DNA from: Janibacter indicus
Lineage (GTDB): Bacteria; Actinomycetota; Actinomycetes; Actinomycetales; Dermatophilaceae
DNA length: 64,000 nt
NCBI RefSeq assembly: GCF_900176385.1
Contig: NZ_FWXN01000003.1
Coordinates: forward strand, 124,001 to 188,000
Reading direction: 5' to 3'
Shown: piece by piece, positions 37,121 to 48,597 of the stretch
Layout: every line of letters starts with the position of its first letter
How positions within the stretch are numbered: position 1 is the stretch's first letter
Notes under the pieces: model-generated
What the model saw: only the letters and a program-made list of their open reading frames with translations
Told to the model about the DNA's origin: nothing
Databases searched by the model: none
Translations under genes and position numbers: made by a program

Positions 37121-37495
37121 ATGGCCAAGATCGTCAAGCGTGCCAAGGGCAAGAGCGCCGCTCGCGGGCGTCGCCACCTGCGCCTGCGCAAGAAGGTCAC
37201 CGGCACCGCGGCGCGTCCGCGGCTGGTGGTCACCCGCAGCAGCCGTCACGTCTTCGTCCAGGTCGTCGACGACACGGTCGGCAAGACCGTCGCGTCCGCG
37301 TCGACCATGGAGGCCGACGTGCGTGCGCTCGAGGCCGACAAGACCGAGCGGGCCAAGAAGGTCGGTGAACTCGTCGCCGAGCGCGCCAAGTCCGCCGGTG
37401 TCGAGGCCGTCGTCTTCGACCGCGGTGGCAACCGCTACCACGGTCGCGTCGCCGCGATCGCGGACGGCGCCCGCGAAGGGGGTCTGACGCTGTGA
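37121..37495 (+). CDS. rplR: 50S ribosomal protein L18
   Basis: 5S-rRNA-binding protein of 124 residues; [19 protein letters not shown] and [20 protein letters not shown] are conserved. Starts three bases after rplF. Confidence 0.97.
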   Translation: MAKIVKRAKGKSAARGRRHLRLRKKVTGTAARPRLVVTRSSRHVFVQVVDDTVGKTVASASTMEADVRALEADKTERAKKVGELVAERAKSAGVEAVVFDRGGNRYHGRVAAIADGAREGGLTL

Positions 37496-37529
37496 TGCAG
37501 ACCCAGAACGTCGAGAAGAGGAACATCTG

Positions 37530-38195
37530 ATGCCCGGACCCCAGCGTCGAGGCGCCGGTGCCGCAGGCACCAACGAGCGCTCCAACAACGACCGTCGTGA
37601 CAACCGCGGCGGTGGCCGCGACCGTCGTGACGGTGGCCGCGACCGCAACGAGAGCCAGTTCCTCGAGCGCGTCGTGACCATCAACCGTGTCGCCAAGGTC
37701 GTCAAGGGTGGTCGCCGCTTCAGCTTCACCGCCCTCGTCGTCGTCGGTGACGGTGACGGCACCGTCGGTGTCGGCTACGGCAAGGCCAAGGAGGTCCCGG
37801 CCGCGATCGCCAAGGGTGTCGAGGAGGCGAAGAAGAACTTCTTCACCGTCCCGCGCATCCAGGGCACGATCCCGCACCCCATCCAGGGTGAGGCCGCGGC
37901 CGGTGTCGTCATGCTGCGCCCCGCCAGCCCCGGTACCGGTGTCATCGCCGGTGGCCCGGTGCGTGCGGTGCTCGAGTGCGCCGGCATCCACGACGTGCTG
38001 TCCAAGAGCCTCGGCTCGGACAACGCGATCAACATCGTCCACGCGACCGTCGAGGCCCTCCGCGGCCTCGAGCGTCCCGAGGCCGTCGCGGCTCGCCGCG
38101 GTCTGCCCCTGGACGAGGTCGCCCCGGCTGCCATGCTGCGCGCCCAGGCTGCTGGCCGCGCCGAGGCCGCCGAGAAGGCAAAGGCGGGTGCGTGA
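37530..38195 (+). CDS. rpsE: 30S ribosomal protein S5
   Basis: Decoding-fidelity protein, 221 residues. A Gly/Arg/Asp-rich N-terminal extension (about residues 10-40) precedes the double-stranded-RNA-binding part with [19 protein letters not shown], the region where spectinomycin-resistance changes occur; it looks wild type. Overlaps rpmD by one base. Confidence 0.98.
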   Translation: MPGPQRRGAGAAGTNERSNNDRRDNRGGGRDRRDGGRDRNESQFLERVVTINRVAKVVKGGRRFSFTALVVVGDGDGTVGVGYGKAKEVPAAIAKGVEEAKKNFFTVPRIQGTIPHPIQGEAAAGVVMLRPASPGTGVIAGGPVRAVLECAGIHDVLSKSLGSDNAINIVHATVEALRGLERPEAVAARRGLPLDEVAPAAMLRAQAAGRAEAAEKAKAGA

Positions 38196-38377
38196 TGGCT
38201 CAGCTGAAGGTGACCCAGACCCGTTCGGAGATCGGTGGCAAGCAGAACCAGCGCGACACCCTGCGCAGCCTCGGTCTGAAGCGCATCGGCGACGTCGTCG
38301 TCAAGGAGGACCGCCCGGAGATCCGTGGCATGGTCCAGACGGTTCGCCACCTGGTGACCGTCGAGGAGGTTGACTGA
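38195..38377 (+). CDS. rpmD: 50S ribosomal protein L30
   Basis: A 60-residue protein: [20 protein letters not shown], then [17 protein letters not shown] and [15 protein letters not shown] overlap with rpsE; two bases before rplO. Confidence 0.97.
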   Translation: MAQLKVTQTRSEIGGKQNQRDTLRSLGLKRIGDVVVKEDRPEIRGMVQTVRHLVTVEEVD

Positions 38378-38379
38378 TC

Positions 38380-38865
38380 ATGGCTGACTCCAAGGCCACC
38401 CCGAACCCGGAGCAGGGCTCGACCCACGCGCTCAAGGTGCACCACCTGCGTCCGGCCCCCGGCGCCAAGACCGCGAAGACCCGTGTGGGTCGCGGTGAGG
38501 CCTCCAAGGGCAAGACCGCCGGCCGCGGTACCAAGGGCACCAAGGCCCGGTACCAGGTGCCGGAGCGCTTCGAGGGCGGTCAGACGCCGCTGCACATGCG
38601 TCTGCCGAAGCTCCGTGGCTTCAAGAACCCCTTCAAGACCGAGTACCAGGTCGTGAACCTCGACCGCATCTCCGCCCTCTTCCCCGAGGGTGGCAGCGTG
38701 GGTGTCGAGGAGCTCGTGGCCAAGGGTGCCGTCCGTGGCGGACACCCGGTCAAGGTCCTCGGGTCCGGCGAGATCACGGTGAAGGTCGACCTCACGGTCG
38801 ACGCCTTCTCCGCGAGCGCCAAGGACAAGATCGAGGCGGCCGGCGGCAGCATCACCGCTCGCTGA
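38380..38865 (+). CDS. rplO: 50S ribosomal protein L15
   Basis: Late-assembly protein, 161 residues. [20 protein letters not shown], the Gly-rich core [10 protein letters not shown] and [18 protein letters not shown] identify it. Last gene before the terminator that separates the ribosomal genes from secY. Confidence 0.97.
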   Translation: MADSKATPNPEQGSTHALKVHHLRPAPGAKTAKTRVGRGEASKGKTAGRGTKGTKARYQVPERFEGGQTPLHMRLPKLRGFKNPFKTEYQVVNLDRISALFPEGGSVGVEELVAKGAVRGGHPVKVLGSGEITVKVDLTVDAFSASAKDKIEAAGGSITAR

Positions 38866-38883
38866 CCCCCTTCGGTCCATCGT

Positions 38884-38917
38884 GTCGAGGCCGTCCCGAT
38901 CCCGGGACGGCCTCGAC
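38884..38917 (+). terminator. Terminator after rplO
   Basis: GTCGAGGCCGTCCC pairs perfectly with GGGACGGCCTCGAC (14 bp) around GATCCC. A TATCGT hexamer at 38984-38989 downstream might be the -10 of a secY promoter, but no good -35 is seen. Confidence 0.8.
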
Positions 38918-39068
38918 GCGTCTCCCGGCCCCCTGTGACGAAGGGGGCCGCGGGTCACGTCGCGACCGCGCAGTCGCGGCAGGTATCGTCTGACAGGTTG
39001 CCCGCCGCCGGTGGGCTCCCTGCCTGCAGCTCACATCTGCACCTCGGCACCGTCCTGGAGGAACCCAC

Positions 39069-40391
39069 GTGCTCTCCGTCTTCACCCGGGCGTTCAAGAC
39101 GCCCGACCTGCGGCGCAAGCTGCTCTTCACGCTGGGCATCATCGTGCTCTTCCGGCTCGGCTCCCACGTGCCGACGCCCAACGTCAACTACACCGCGGTG
39201 CAGGACTGCATCGCCGGTGCGCGTGACGACGCGGGCAACAACTTCCTCGGGATGGCCAACCTCTTCAGTGGTGGCGCCCTGCTCCAGCTGTCGATCTTCG
39301 CGCTGGGGATCATGCCCTACATCACCGCGAGCATCATCGTGCAGCTGCTCACGGTCGTCATCCCCCGCTTCGAGCAGCTGAAGAAGGAGGGGCAGCAGGG
39401 CCAGGCGAAGATGACGCAGTACACGCGCTACCTGACGATCGCCCTCGCCGTGCTGCAGTCGGCCACCTTCATCACCTTCGCGCGCAACCCCGCGAGCCTG
39501 TTCAACAACGCCGAGTGCGGGCCGATCCTCTACCGCGACTCGATGTTCTCGATCATCCTCATGGTCCTGACGATGACCGCCGGCACGGGCCTGATCATGT
39601 GGCTGGGCGAGCTCGTCACGGACAAGGGCGTCGGCAACGGCATGTCCCTGCTGATCTTCACCTCGATCACCGCGACCTTCCCCGGCTCGCTGTGGGCGAT
39701 CCAGCAGCGCGACGGCCGCTGGGACATCTTCTTCCTCGTCATCGCCATCGGCCTGGTCATCATCGCCGCGGTCGTCTTCGTCGAGCAGAGCCAACGCCGC
39801 ATCCCGGTGCAGTACGCCAAGAAGATGGTCGGCCGGCAGATGTACGGCGGCACCTCGACGTACATCCCGATCAAGGTCAACATGGCCAACGTCATCCCGG
39901 TGATCTTCGCCAGCTCGATGCTCGCGCTGCCGCAGATGATCGCCCAGTTCCAGACCGACCCGACGGGCGACAACCCGGCCTGGGTCGACTGGATCAACAC
40001 CTATCTCGTCACGGGTGACCACCCGATCTACATGGCGGTCTTCACCGCGATGATCCTCTTCTTCACCTTCTTCTACGTCTCGATCACCTTCAACCCGACC
40101 GAGGTGGCCGACAACATGAAGAAGTACGGGGGCTTCATCCCCGGTATCCGCGCCGGGCGACCCACGGCCGAATACCTCCAGTACGTGCTCACCCGCATCA
40201 CCGTGCCGGGCGCCATCTACCTCGCTCTGGTCTCGTTGATCCCGCTCATCGCCCTCGTGCTCGTCGGGGCCAACCAGAACTTCCCCTTCGGCGGTACCTC
40301 TATCCTCATCATGGTGGGGGTCGGTCTGGAGACGGTGAAGCAGATCGAGTCCCAGCTCCAGCAACGCCACTACGAAGGATTCCTCCGCTGA
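39069..40391 (+). CDS. secY: Preprotein translocase subunit SecY
   Basis: Channel subunit of SecYEG, 440 residues with ten predicted membrane helices. [18 protein letters not shown], the plug/TM2 region and [20 protein letters not shown] are conserved; the cytoplasmic loops carry the usual ribosome-binding arginines. GTG start with TGGAGG upstream. Overlaps adk by one base. Confidence 0.98.
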   Translation: MLSVFTRAFKTPDLRRKLLFTLGIIVLFRLGSHVPTPNVNYTAVQDCIAGARDDAGNNFLGMANLFSGGALLQLSIFALGIMPYITASIIVQLLTVVIPRFEQLKKEGQQGQAKMTQYTRYLTIALAVLQSATFITFARNPASLFNNAECGPILYRDSMFSIILMVLTMTAGTGLIMWLGELVTDKGVGNGMSLLIFTSITATFPGSLWAIQQRDGRWDIFFLVIAIGLVIIAAVVFVEQSQRRIPVQYAKKMVGRQMYGGTSTYIPIKVNMANVIPVIFASSMLALPQMIAQFQTDPTGDNPAWVDWINTYLVTGDHPIYMAVFTAMILFFTFFYVSITFNPTEVADNMKKYGGFIPGIRAGRPTAEYLQYVLTRITVPGAIYLALVSLIPLIALVLVGANQNFPFGGTSILIMVGVGLETVKQIESQLQQRHYEGFLR

Positions 40392-40954
40392 TGCGTCTGA
40401 TCATTTTGGGTCCCCCCGGTGCCGGCAAGGGCACGCAGGCCGGCCGGATCGCCGAGCACTACGGCATCCCCGCGATCTCCACGGGTGACATCTTCCGAGC
40501 CAACATCAAGAACGAGACCGAGCTCGGTCTCCAAGTCAAGGAGATCCTCGCCTCCGGCGGTTATGTCTCGGACGACATCACCAACGCCATCGTCGAGGAC
40601 CGGCTGGCCCAGGACGACGCCGCCCCCGGCTTCCTCCTCGACGGCTACCCGCGCACGACCGCCCAGGTCACGGCGCTCGACGCCATGCTGGCCAAGACCG
40701 ACCACTCGATCGACAAGGTGCTCGAGCTCGTCGTCGACGACGAGGTCGTCGTCCAGCGACTGCTCAAGCGCGCCGAGCTCGAGGGTCGCGTCGACGACAC
40801 CGAGGAGGTCATCCGCGAGCGGATGGCCATCTACCACCGCGAGACCAAGCCGCTGTCCGACGCCTACGGCGAGCGCAACCTGCTCGTGCAGGTCGACGGC
40901 GAGGGCGAGGTCGACGAGGTCGCCGAGCGCATCGTCGCCGCCCTGGGCGCCTGA
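40391..40954 (+). CDS. adk: Adenylate kinase
   Basis: Phosphotransferase 2 ADP = ATP + AMP, 187 residues, short-LID form. P-loop [22 protein letters not shown]-binding [11 protein letters not shown] and LDGYPRT, and the LID region [13 protein letters not shown] are present; the zinc LID cysteines of the long form are absent. Confidence 0.97.
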   Translation: MRLIILGPPGAGKGTQAGRIAEHYGIPAISTGDIFRANIKNETELGLQVKEILASGGYVSDDITNAIVEDRLAQDDAAPGFLLDGYPRTTAQVTALDAMLAKTDHSIDKVLELVVDDEVVVQRLLKRAELEGRVDDTEEVIRERMAIYHRETKPLSDAYGERNLLVQVDGEGEVDEVAERIVAALGA

Positions 40955-40957
40955 CCC

Positions 40958-41806
40958 GTGTCCCTCTTCGGCCGTGAGCGGATCCGCCCGCGCACCCCGG
41001 ACCAGATCCGGGCGATGCGCGTGGCGGGTCTGCTCACCGGCCGCACCCTGGAGATGCTGCGCGGCGAGGTCCGCGCCGGCGTCACCACCGGCCAGCTCGA
41101 CGCCCTCGCCGAGGACTTCATCCGCAGCGGCGGGGGAGTGCCCAACTTCCAGCTCGTCCCCGGCTACGTCAACACGCTGTGCACGTCGGTCAACGACGAG
41201 ATCGTCCACGGCATCCCGGGCGACCGGGTGCTGCGCGACGGCGACCTGCTGAGCATCGACTGCGGCGCCGAGGTCGACGGGTGGAACGGCGACAGCGCCA
41301 TCACCCTCGTCGTCGGCGGTGACGAGGCCGGTGACCCGGCCGCGGTCCGGCTCAACGACGTCACCCGGCGCTCTCTCTGGGCCGGGCTCGCCGCCCTTCG
41401 TCCCGACGGCGACCTCAACGACATCGGCGGCGCGGTCGAGGACTCGATCACCGACGATGCCCGCGACGACGGCGTCGACTACGGGATCGTCCAGGACTAC
41501 ACGGGCCACGCCATCGGCGAGCACATGCACCTGCCGCCCAATGTGCCCAACTACCGCGAGCCCGGCCGCCGGCCGCGCACGCCCGTCGGCACGACCCTGG
41601 CCATCGAGCCGATGGTCACCCTCGGCGACCAGGCCAACCACGTCCTGCCCGACGAGTGGACCGTCGCCACCGACGACGGCGCCGTCGCCAGCCACTGGGA
41701 GCACACCGTCGCGCTCACCGAGCGCGGTCTGTGGGTGCTCACCGCCCTCGACGGCGGCGAGGCGGAGCTCACCGCGCGAGGCGCCCCCTTCGGCCCGCTG
41801 GACTGA
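40958..41806 (+). CDS. map: Type I methionine aminopeptidase
   Basis: Removes N-terminal Met from nascent proteins; dinuclear metal enzyme, 282 residues, GTG start. Metal ligands are visible as the two Asp of SIDCGAEVDGWNGDSAI, His in TGHAIGEHMHLPP, and Glu in AIEPMV and HWEHTVALTE. It closes the secY-adk-map unit. Confidence 0.96.
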   Translation: MSLFGRERIRPRTPDQIRAMRVAGLLTGRTLEMLRGEVRAGVTTGQLDALAEDFIRSGGGVPNFQLVPGYVNTLCTSVNDEIVHGIPGDRVLRDGDLLSIDCGAEVDGWNGDSAITLVVGGDEAGDPAAVRLNDVTRRSLWAGLAALRPDGDLNDIGGAVEDSITDDARDDGVDYGIVQDYTGHAIGEHMHLPPNVPNYREPGRRPRTPVGTTLAIEPMVTLGDQANHVLPDEWTVATDDGAVASHWEHTVALTERGLWVLTALDGGEAELTARGAPFGPLD

Positions 41807-41817
41807 TCTCGGGCACC

Positions 41818-41860
41818 CTTCGAGACGCGTGCAGAGCAAGCTCCTCAGGGAGCGGGGCGG
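41818..41860 (+). repeat. REP-like hairpin element after map
   Basis: A stretch reading CTTCGAGACGCGTGCAGAGC followed by AAGCTCCTCAGGGAGCG, resembling the short intergenic repeats common in Micrococcales. Bases 41829-41844 are the exact reverse complement of 19540-19555 after rpoC. Confidence 0.5.
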
Positions 41861-41978
41861 TGTGGCCCACGCGACGCTGGACACTCCCTTCGCCCCGGCG
41901 GGTCGGTCGGTAGGGTGCGAGACCAGTCATGTCCGACGCCGTGACGACGCGGCCGGGTCGATGAGGAGCGTTTCGAGG

Positions 41979-43844
41979 ATGACCCTTCCCCCTGCACGCG
42001 ACGACGTCATGGGGCTGGCCGAGGGCTTCGCCCCGGTGGCCCCGGACGCGTGGGCCGACCTGGCCGCCGCCGTGGTCAACAAGTCGCGCCCCGACGACCG
42101 CAAGGTCGACGGCGCCGGCGCCCGCGAGGCCCTCGCGAGCCACCTGCCCGGTGGCGTCGACATCGAGCCGATCTACTGGCCGCAGCCCGGTGCCGACCTC
42201 GGCCTGCCGGGCGCGATGCCCTTCACCCGTGGCCGTGGCCCGCGCAACCCCGACCAGCCGTGGGACGTGCGCCAGCTGCACGACGACCCCGACGCGGCCG
42301 CGAGCCGCGCGGCGGTGCTCCACGACCTCGAGCGCGGCGTGAGCTCGGTGTGGCTGCACGTCGGCGCCGACGGCATCGCCCCCGGTGACGTCGCCGAGGT
42401 CCTCACCGACGTCATGGTCGACCTCGCCCCGGTCGTCGTCAGCTCCACCGACGACCAGAGCGCCGCGGCGGCCGCACTCGTCGCCGCCTGGGAGGCGAAG
42501 GGGGTCGACCCCACCGTGGTGCGTGGCAGCCTCGGCCACGACCCCATCGGTCAGGTCGCCACGGTCGGCGGCTCGCCCGACCTCGCGCCGCTCGCCGAGG
42601 CCGTCGCCACGTGCACCGACCGCTTCACCGGGGTGCGCGCCATCACCGTCGACACCCGGGTCCACCACGATGCCGGCGCGAGCGACCAGGACGAGATCGC
42701 GCTCGCCCTGGCCACCGCCCTCGACTACGTCCGGCACCTCGCCGAGGCCGGCGTCGAGCCGGCCGAGACCTTCCGCCGGATCGACTTCCGCGTGGCCGCG
42801 ACCGCCGACCAGTTCACGACGATCGCCAAGCTGCGCGCCCTGCGTCGCACCTGGGCGCGCGTCGGTGAGGTGCTCGAGGTCCCCGAGGCCGACCGCGGCG
42901 CGTGGGTGCACGCGGTCACCTCGTGGCGCATGCAGACGCGCACCGACCCGTGGGTCAACATCCTGCGCGACACCATCGCCTGCTTCGCGGCCGCCGCCGG
43001 CGGCGCCGACGCGATCACCGTGCTGCCCTACGACCACGCGCTCGGTCTGCCGACCGCCTTCTCCCGCAGGGTCGCCCGCAACACCCAGTCCCTGCTGTCG
43101 TCCGAGTCCAATGTCGCCCGGGTCGCCGACCCGGCCGGAGGTTCGGCCTACGTCGAGTCGCTCACCGACGACCTCGCCCGCGCGGCCTGGACGTGGTTCG
43201 GGCAGCTCGACGCCGCCGGGGGAGCGGCCGCAGCCCTCGCCGCCGGCACCGTCGCCGAGCGGCTGGCCGCGACGAGCACCGAGCGCGGCGCCGCGCTGGC
43301 CACGCGGGCGCTGCCGATCACCGGCACCTCGACCTTCCCGCTGGCCGGGGAGACCCTTCTGAGCCGCACGCCGCGGACCGAGCCCACCGGTGGCCTGCCC
43401 CGTCGCCGCGACGCCGAGATCTTCGAGGCGCTGCGCGAGCGGACGGCCGGCGGTGACGTCAGCGTCCCGGTGCTGGCCCTGGGGCCGGCCCGCGAGCACA
43501 CCGCGCGGCTGACCTTCGTCACCAACCTCCTCGGCGTCGCGGGCATCCGCCCCGAGGTCATCGAGGTCGACGGTCCCGACGCCGACCTGACCGCGGCCCA
43601 GGGTGCGCCCGCCGCGATCATCGCCTCGTCCGCCGCGGGCTACTCGGCCCATGCCGAGGCGAGCGTTGCCTCCCTTCGCTCCGCCGGCGTCGGCCGGGTC
43701 CTCGTCGCCGGCAAGGCCGCCGAGCTCGGCGACACCACCGTCGACGGCGAGGTCCGCGACGGCATCAATATCGTGGACTTCCTCGCAGAACTTCTTGATC
43801 TCCTCGGCGCCCCGAGCGCCCCGCAGGCAGGAGCAGACGCATGA
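41979..43844 (+). CDS. mutA: Methylmalonyl-CoA mutase small subunit
   Basis: Non-catalytic partner of the adenosylcobalamin-dependent mutase that interconverts methylmalonyl-CoA and succinyl-CoA, 621 residues. It has the TIM-barrel part ([36 protein letters not shown]) and a C-terminal domain that lacks the B12-ligating DxHxxG motif ([13 protein letters not shown] instead), as expected of MutA. The ATG at 41979 has AGGAG about 10 bases upstream; the in-frame ATG at 41961 is an alternative. Overlaps mutB by four bases. Confidence 0.95.
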   Translation: MTLPPARDDVMGLAEGFAPVAPDAWADLAAAVVNKSRPDDRKVDGAGAREALASHLPGGVDIEPIYWPQPGADLGLPGAMPFTRGRGPRNPDQPWDVRQLHDDPDAAASRAAVLHDLERGVSSVWLHVGADGIAPGDVAEVLTDVMVDLAPVVVSSTDDQSAAAAALVAAWEAKGVDPTVVRGSLGHDPIGQVATVGGSPDLAPLAEAVATCTDRFTGVRAITVDTRVHHDAGASDQDEIALALATALDYVRHLAEAGVEPAETFRRIDFRVAATADQFTTIAKLRALRRTWARVGEVLEVPEADRGAWVHAVTSWRMQTRTDPWVNILRDTIACFAAAAGGADAITVLPYDHALGLPTAFSRRVARNTQSLLSSESNVARVADPAGGSAYVESLTDDLARAAWTWFGQLDAAGGAAAALAAGTVAERLAATSTERGAALATRALPITGTSTFPLAGETLLSRTPRTEPTGGLPRRRDAEIFEALRERTAGGDVSVPVLALGPAREHTARLTFVTNLLGVAGIRPEVIEVDGPDADLTAAQGAPAAIIASSAAGYSAHAEASVASLRSAGVGRVLVAGKAAELGDTTVDGEVRDGINIVDFLAELLDLLGAPSAPQAGADA

Positions 43845-46051
43845 GCGCGCAGATCCCCAGCTTCGACACCGTCGACCTCGGCGACGGAGCCCCGTCCGCC
43901 GACGCCGCCGAGCGCTGGCAGCAGGCTGTCGACGCCACCCCCGGTGCGGCCGAGGGCTGGGAGACCCCGGAGAAGATCGAGGTCGCCCCGGTCTACACCG
44001 AGGCCGACACCGCCGACCTCGACTTCCTCGAGACCGCCCCCGGCGCGGCTCCCTTCCTCCGCGGGCCCTACCCGACGATGTACGTCAACCAGCCGTGGAC
44101 GATCCGGCAGTACGCCGGCTTCTCGACCGCCGAGGAGTCCAACGCCTTCTACCGGCGCAACCTCGCGGCCGGGCAGAAGGGCCTGTCGGTCGCCTTCGAC
44201 CTGGCGACCCACCGCGGCTACGACAGCGACCACCCGCGCGTGTCCGGCGACGTCGGCATGGCCGGTGTCGCGATCGACTCGATCTACGACATGCGCACGC
44301 TCTTCGACGGGATCCCGCTGGACCGGATGAGCGTGTCGATGACGATGAACGGCGCGGTCCTGCCGGTCCTCGCGCTCTACGTCGTCGCGGCCGAGGAGCA
44401 GGGGGTGAGCCCGGAGCAGCTGAGCGGAACCATCCAAAATGACATCCTCAAGGAGTTCATGGTCCGCAACACCTACATCTACCCGCCGGCACCCTCGATG
44501 CGGATCATCTCCGACATCTTCGCCTTCACCAGCCAGCGGATGCCGCGCTTCAACTCGATCTCGATCTCCGGCTACCACATGCAGGAGGCCGGGGCCACGC
44601 AGGACCTCGAGCTCGGCTACACCCTCGCCGACGGCATCGAGTACATCCGGGCGGGCAAGGCCGCGGGCATGGACGTCGACGCCTTCGCGCCCCGGCTGTC
44701 CTTCTTCTGGGCCATCGGCATGAACTTCTACATGGAGGTGGCCAAGCTGCGCGCGGCCCGCCTGCTGTGGGCGCGCCTGGTCAAGGAGAACTTCGAGCCG
44801 GGCAATGCCAAGTCGCTGTCGCTGCGCACCCACTCGCAGACCTCCGGCTGGAGCCTCACCGCGCAGGACGTCTACAACAACGTCGTGCGCACCTGCGTCG
44901 AGGCGATGGCCTCCACCCAGGGCCACACCCAGAGCCTGCACACCAACGCGCTCGACGAGGCGATCGCGCTGCCGACGGACTTCTCGGCGCGCATCGCCCG
45001 CAACACCCAGCTCGTCCTCCAGCAGGAGTCGGGCACGACGCGCGTCATCGACCCGTGGGGCGGCAGCGCCTACGTCGAGCGCCTGACGCACGACCTCGCG
45101 CAGCGGGCCTGGGCCCACATCGAGGAGGTCGAGGCCGCCGGCGGCATGGCCAAGGCCATCGAGGCCGGCATCCCCAAGATGCGCATCGAGGAGGCGGCCG
45201 CCCGCACCCAGGCGCGCATCGACTCCGGCCAGCAGCCGGTCATCGGCGTCAACACCTACCCCGTCACCGAGAGCACCGCCGACGAGGCCATCGAGATCCT
45301 CAAGGTCGACAACGCCGCGGTCCGGGCCTCCCAGATCGCCAAGCTCGAGCGGCTGCGTGCCGAGCGCGACGAAGGGGAGACCCGCGCGGCCCTCGCAGCG
45401 CTCACCGAGGCGGCGAAGGCCGACGGCGGCACCATGGAGACCAACCTGCTCGCGCTCGCGATCGACGCGGCCCGGGCCAAGGCGACCGTCGGCGAGATCT
45501 CGTCCGCGCTCGAGGAGGTCTACGGCCGCTACACCGCGCAGATCCGTACGATCTCGGGTGTGTACCGGGACGAGGCTGGCAAGGGTGGCGCCGTGGACGA
45601 GGTCCTGGCCAAGGTCGACGACTTCGAGCAGGCCGAGGGGCGCCGCCCCCGCATCCTCGTCGCCAAGATGGGCCAGGACGGCCACGACCGCGGCCAGAAG
45701 GTCATCGCGACCGCCTTCGCCGACCTCGGCTTCGACGTCGACGTGGGCCCGCTCTTCCAGACCCCCGGCGAGGTGGCCCGTCAGGCCGTCGAGGGCGACG
45801 TGCACGTCGTCGGGGTGTCGTCGCTGGCCGCGGGTCACCTGACCCTCGTGCCGGCGCTGCGCCAGGAGCTCGACTCCCTCGGCCGAGAGGACCTGATGAT
45901 CGTCGTGGGTGGCGTCATCCCCGATCAGGACTTCGACGAGCTGCGTGCCGCCGGGGCCGACGACATCTACCCGCCGGGCACGGTCATCGCCGAGGCGGCC
46001 GGCCGTCTCGTCGACCGCCTGCGGGAGCGGGCCGCCGGCACCGATGCCTGA
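43841..46051 (+). CDS. mutB: Methylmalonyl-CoA mutase large subunit
   Basis: Catalytic subunit, 736 residues. Substrate-barrel signatures include [20 protein letters not shown] and [20 protein letters not shown]; the C-terminal cobalamin domain starts [18 protein letters not shown] with the His ligand in DGHDRG. Acts in propionate, odd-chain and branched amino-acid metabolism. Its end overlaps meaB. Confidence 0.97.
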   Translation: MSAQIPSFDTVDLGDGAPSADAAERWQQAVDATPGAAEGWETPEKIEVAPVYTEADTADLDFLETAPGAAPFLRGPYPTMYVNQPWTIRQYAGFSTAEESNAFYRRNLAAGQKGLSVAFDLATHRGYDSDHPRVSGDVGMAGVAIDSIYDMRTLFDGIPLDRMSVSMTMNGAVLPVLALYVVAAEEQGVSPEQLSGTIQNDILKEFMVRNTYIYPPAPSMRIISDIFAFTSQRMPRFNSISISGYHMQEAGATQDLELGYTLADGIEYIRAGKAAGMDVDAFAPRLSFFWAIGMNFYMEVAKLRAARLLWARLVKENFEPGNAKSLSLRTHSQTSGWSLTAQDVYNNVVRTCVEAMASTQGHTQSLHTNALDEAIALPTDFSARIARNTQLVLQQESGTTRVIDPWGGSAYVERLTHDLAQRAWAHIEEVEAAGGMAKAIEAGIPKMRIEEAAARTQARIDSGQQPVIGVNTYPVTESTADEAIEILKVDNAAVRASQIAKLERLRAERDEGETRAALAALTEAAKADGGTMETNLLALAIDAARAKATVGEISSALEEVYGRYTAQIRTISGVYRDEAGKGGAVDEVLAKVDDFEQAEGRRPRILVAKMGQDGHDRGQKVIATAFADLGFDVDVGPLFQTPGEVARQAVEGDVHVVGVSSLAAGHLTLVPALRQELDSLGREDLMIVVGGVIPDQDFDELRAAGADDIYPPGTVIAEAAGRLVDRLRERAAGTDA

Positions 46052-47039
46052 GTCGGTCGCCGACCTCGCCCGGGGGGTGCGGGAGCGCTCGCGCGCCCAC
46101 ATCGCCCGGGCGATCACGCTCGTCGAGTCCTCGCGCCCGGACCACCGGGAGCGGGCTCGCGAGCTGCTCGCGCTCATCGCGCCCGACACCGGGCAGGGCA
46201 TGCGCGTGGGCATCTCGGGTATCCCGGGGGCCGGCAAGTCGACCTTCATCGACGCGCTCGGCACCCGGCTTATCGAGCGCGGTCACCGGGTCGCCGTCGT
46301 CGCCGTCGACCCGAGCAGCTCCCGCACCGGCGGGTCGGTCCTCGGTGACCGCACCCGGATGGCGCAGCTGACGGCGAGCGAGGACGCCTTCGTGCGGCCG
46401 TCGCCGTCGGGCGCGCACCTCGGTGGGGTCGCCCGCGCGACCCGTGAGGGGATGCTCGTGCTCGAGGCCGCGGGCTTCGACGTCGTGCTCGTCGAGACCG
46501 TGGGCGTCGGTCAGTCCGAGGTCGCGGTCGCCGAGATGGTCGACACCTTCCTCCTGCTGGCGCTCGCCCGCGGCGGCGACCAGCTGCAGGGCATCAAGCG
46601 CGGCATCCTCGAGATGGCCGACGTCATCGCGGTCAACAAGGCCGACGGCGAGCACGCCGGCGATGCGCGGGTCGCCGCCCGAGAACTCTCCGGCGCGATG
46701 CGGCTGATGAACTCCGACCCCGACGCCCGCCGTCCCCCCGTGCTCACCTGCAGCGCGCAGACCGGCGACGGTCTCGACGACGTGTGGGCCGCGGTGCTCG
46801 AGCACCGCGAGTGGCTCGAGGCCCAGGGCTCGCTGCACGCCCGCCGGGCCGAGCAGCAGCGCGAGTGGATGTGGGCGATGGTCGACGCCGAGCTGCGCGA
46901 CGCCGTGCGTCGCTCGCCGCAGGTGCGCGAGTTGCTCGCCGAGATCACCCCCGGCGTGCGCACCGGCGAGGTGAGCGCCGTCGACGGTGCTGCCCGGATC
47001 ATCGCGGCCTTTTCGCGCGACCTGGCCGCACGACCTTGA
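46044..47039 (+). CDS. meaB: Methylmalonyl-CoA mutase-associated GTPase MeaB
   Basis: G3E-family GTPase chaperone that protects and loads the mutase with cofactor, 331 residues. P-loop [15 protein letters not shown], the [20 protein letters not shown] segment, [10 protein letters not shown] (G3) and [14 protein letters not shown] (G4) are all conserved. The ATG at 46044 overlaps the mutB stop by eight bases; mutA-mutB-meaB is a tightly coupled operon. Confidence 0.96.
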   Translation: MPESVADLARGVRERSRAHIARAITLVESSRPDHRERARELLALIAPDTGQGMRVGISGIPGAGKSTFIDALGTRLIERGHRVAVVAVDPSSSRTGGSVLGDRTRMAQLTASEDAFVRPSPSGAHLGGVARATREGMLVLEAAGFDVVLVETVGVGQSEVAVAEMVDTFLLLALARGGDQLQGIKRGILEMADVIAVNKADGEHAGDARVAARELSGAMRLMNSDPDARRPPVLTCSAQTGDGLDDVWAAVLEHREWLEAQGSLHARRAEQQREWMWAMVDAELRDAVRRSPQVRELLAEITPGVRTGEVSAVDGAARIIAAFSRDLAARP

Positions 47040-47051
47040 GGAAATGCGACC

Positions 47052-48578
47052 TCAGGCAGATGCGGACTCGGGGGGCGCGCCGGGGGAGAGGGCGGGGCGG
47101 CCGAAGCCCTTGGGGGCCACCCCGGTCCGGCGCGCCAGCCACAGCAGGATCGCCGTCATGACGAAGGTCGCCGCGACCCCGAGGCCACCTGAGGCAGCGG
47201 TGCTCGTCGTCTCCTCGGTGACGTAGGCGTCGGACAGGCCGCCGAGCATCGTCAGGCCGAGGATGATGACGAGGTTGTTGACGACGTGCAGCACGATGGC
47301 GGCCTCGAGCCCGCCGGTGCGCCAGGTGAGGTAGCAGCAGGCGACCGCCATGCCGCCGAGGTCGAGCAGCACCCACGGGTCGAGCGAGGTGTGCGCCAGG
47401 GCGAAGGTCGCCGCGGACAGCACGGTGCCGACGACGAGGGCGACGACCGGCCGCTTGATCCACGCGCCGACGCCCTGGAGGATCCCGCCGCGGAAGGCGA
47501 CCTCCTCGCCGGCCGACTGCAGCGGCGTGGTGAGCAGGGTGATGACGAGCAGCCAGGGCCAGTGGGCGGGCCGCTCGGTGGGCTGCTCGCCGGAGAGCAC
47601 CCAGGCCGCGGCGAGGTAGCCGCCCCAGATGACGAGGGTGACGGCCGAGGCGACGGCGAGCCAGCGCCAGCGGATGCGCCCGGCGACCGACCACAGTCGG
47701 CCCATCGGCCGCCAGTGGCCGACCCGGGTGGCGACGAGCGTCGCGGGGATGAGCGCGGCGAGGGTGAGGTTGCTGATGAGCATCGTCACCGGGTCGGCGG
47801 GGTCGATGTCGGCGGTGCTGCCGCCGCTCTCGAGCAGCGAGGGGTCGAGGACGAACCACGCGATGCTCAGGGCCATCGCGAGGACGAACCACGTGGCGAT
47901 GCCCGCCCCCAGCGCGAGGAAGGGGCGCCACCAGCGGTAGCCGGCCGTGCGCATCTGGTGCACGTAGCTGCGCGGCTCGTCGTCGGGCAGCGGCGCGAGC
48001 GAGGAGCCGGAGGTCGGCGCGACCGCGGGGGCGTGGCGGCTGGCGGCGCGCTGGCGGGCCGCCGCGACGAGGTCGAGGGCCAGCGGGTGGACCCCGTCGG
48101 CGGTCGCCGCGGGGAAGTCGGTGAGCGTGGCGAAGGGGGATCCCCCCGCGGTGACGACTGCGGGCTCGGCGCCCCGGTGGGCCTGCGCGAACCAGATCGT
48201 CCCCGGGGCGGCGACGTAGTCACGCCCGGGACGGGCGGAGCCGGTGTGTGTCGGCAGGTCGACCGGAGCCTCGCCGCCGATGGCCGCCAGGCGGCTGCCG
48301 GGGGAGGGGGTGAGGCTCCCCCCTTGGTCCGTGCGGAGGGGGCCGAGGACCGGGACGCCGAGCTGCAGGGCCCAGCCGGTCGTCGTGTCGTGGGTCGTCG
48401 CCGGTGCCTGCGCCGGCGGCGCGAGGAGCCAGACGCCGTCGACGTCGGGAGTGAGGGCGGCCCCTGCGGGCAACCACCGCACGCTCGCGTCGGGGGCCAG
48501 TGCGGCCACGGCACGGGCGACGAAGGGGGCGTCCGGCCAGTCCGGCGCGCCGACGAGTGCGATGGTCAGGCCGGTCAT
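47052..48578 (-). CDS. CPBP intramembrane metalloprotease with an N-terminal amidotransferase-like domain
   Basis: A 508-residue fusion. The C-terminal half (about residues 215-490) is a polytopic CPBP/Abi protease with the motif SAGEEVAFRGGILQG, followed by TFALAH and HVVNNLVIILG, the expected Glu/Arg and two His of the active site. The first ~190 residues are soluble: TIALVGAPDWPD, DGVWLLAPPAQAP, LQLGVPVLGP, GGSPFATLTDFPA and ADGVHPLALDLVAA follow the order of the class-I glutamine-amidotransferase-like family related to the CTP synthase C-terminus, but the nucleophile Cys is missing (no Cys in this half). Substrate unknown. Confidence 0.8.
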   Translation of the reverse strand: MTGLTIALVGAPDWPDAPFVARAVAALAPDASVRWLPAGAALTPDVDGVWLLAPPAQAPATTHDTTTGWALQLGVPVLGPLRTDQGGSLTPSPGSRLAAIGGEAPVDLPTHTGSARPGRDYVAAPGTIWFAQAHRGAEPAVVTAGGSPFATLTDFPAATADGVHPLALDLVAAARQRAASRHAPAVAPTSGSSLAPLPDDEPRSYVHQMRTAGYRWWRPFLALGAGIATWFVLAMALSIAWFVLDPSLLESGGSTADIDPADPVTMLISNLTLAALIPATLVATRVGHWRPMGRLWSVAGRIRWRWLAVASAVTLVIWGGYLAAAWVLSGEQPTERPAHWPWLLVITLLTTPLQSAGEEVAFRGGILQGVGAWIKRPVVALVVGTVLSAATFALAHTSLDPWVLLDLGGMAVACCYLTWRTGGLEAAIVLHVVNNLVIILGLTMLGGLSDAYVTEETTSTAASGGLGVAATFVMTAILLWLARRTGVAPKGFGRPALSPGAPPESASA

Positions 48579-48597
48579 GGGGCGAGCCTACGTGCCC

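Noticed and set aside
41319-41978. In-frame 5' extension of mutA through the map gene.
   Set aside because: It overlaps map in another frame, gives Arg/Ser/Pro-rich sequence without homology, and MutA homology begins after the ATG at 41979.
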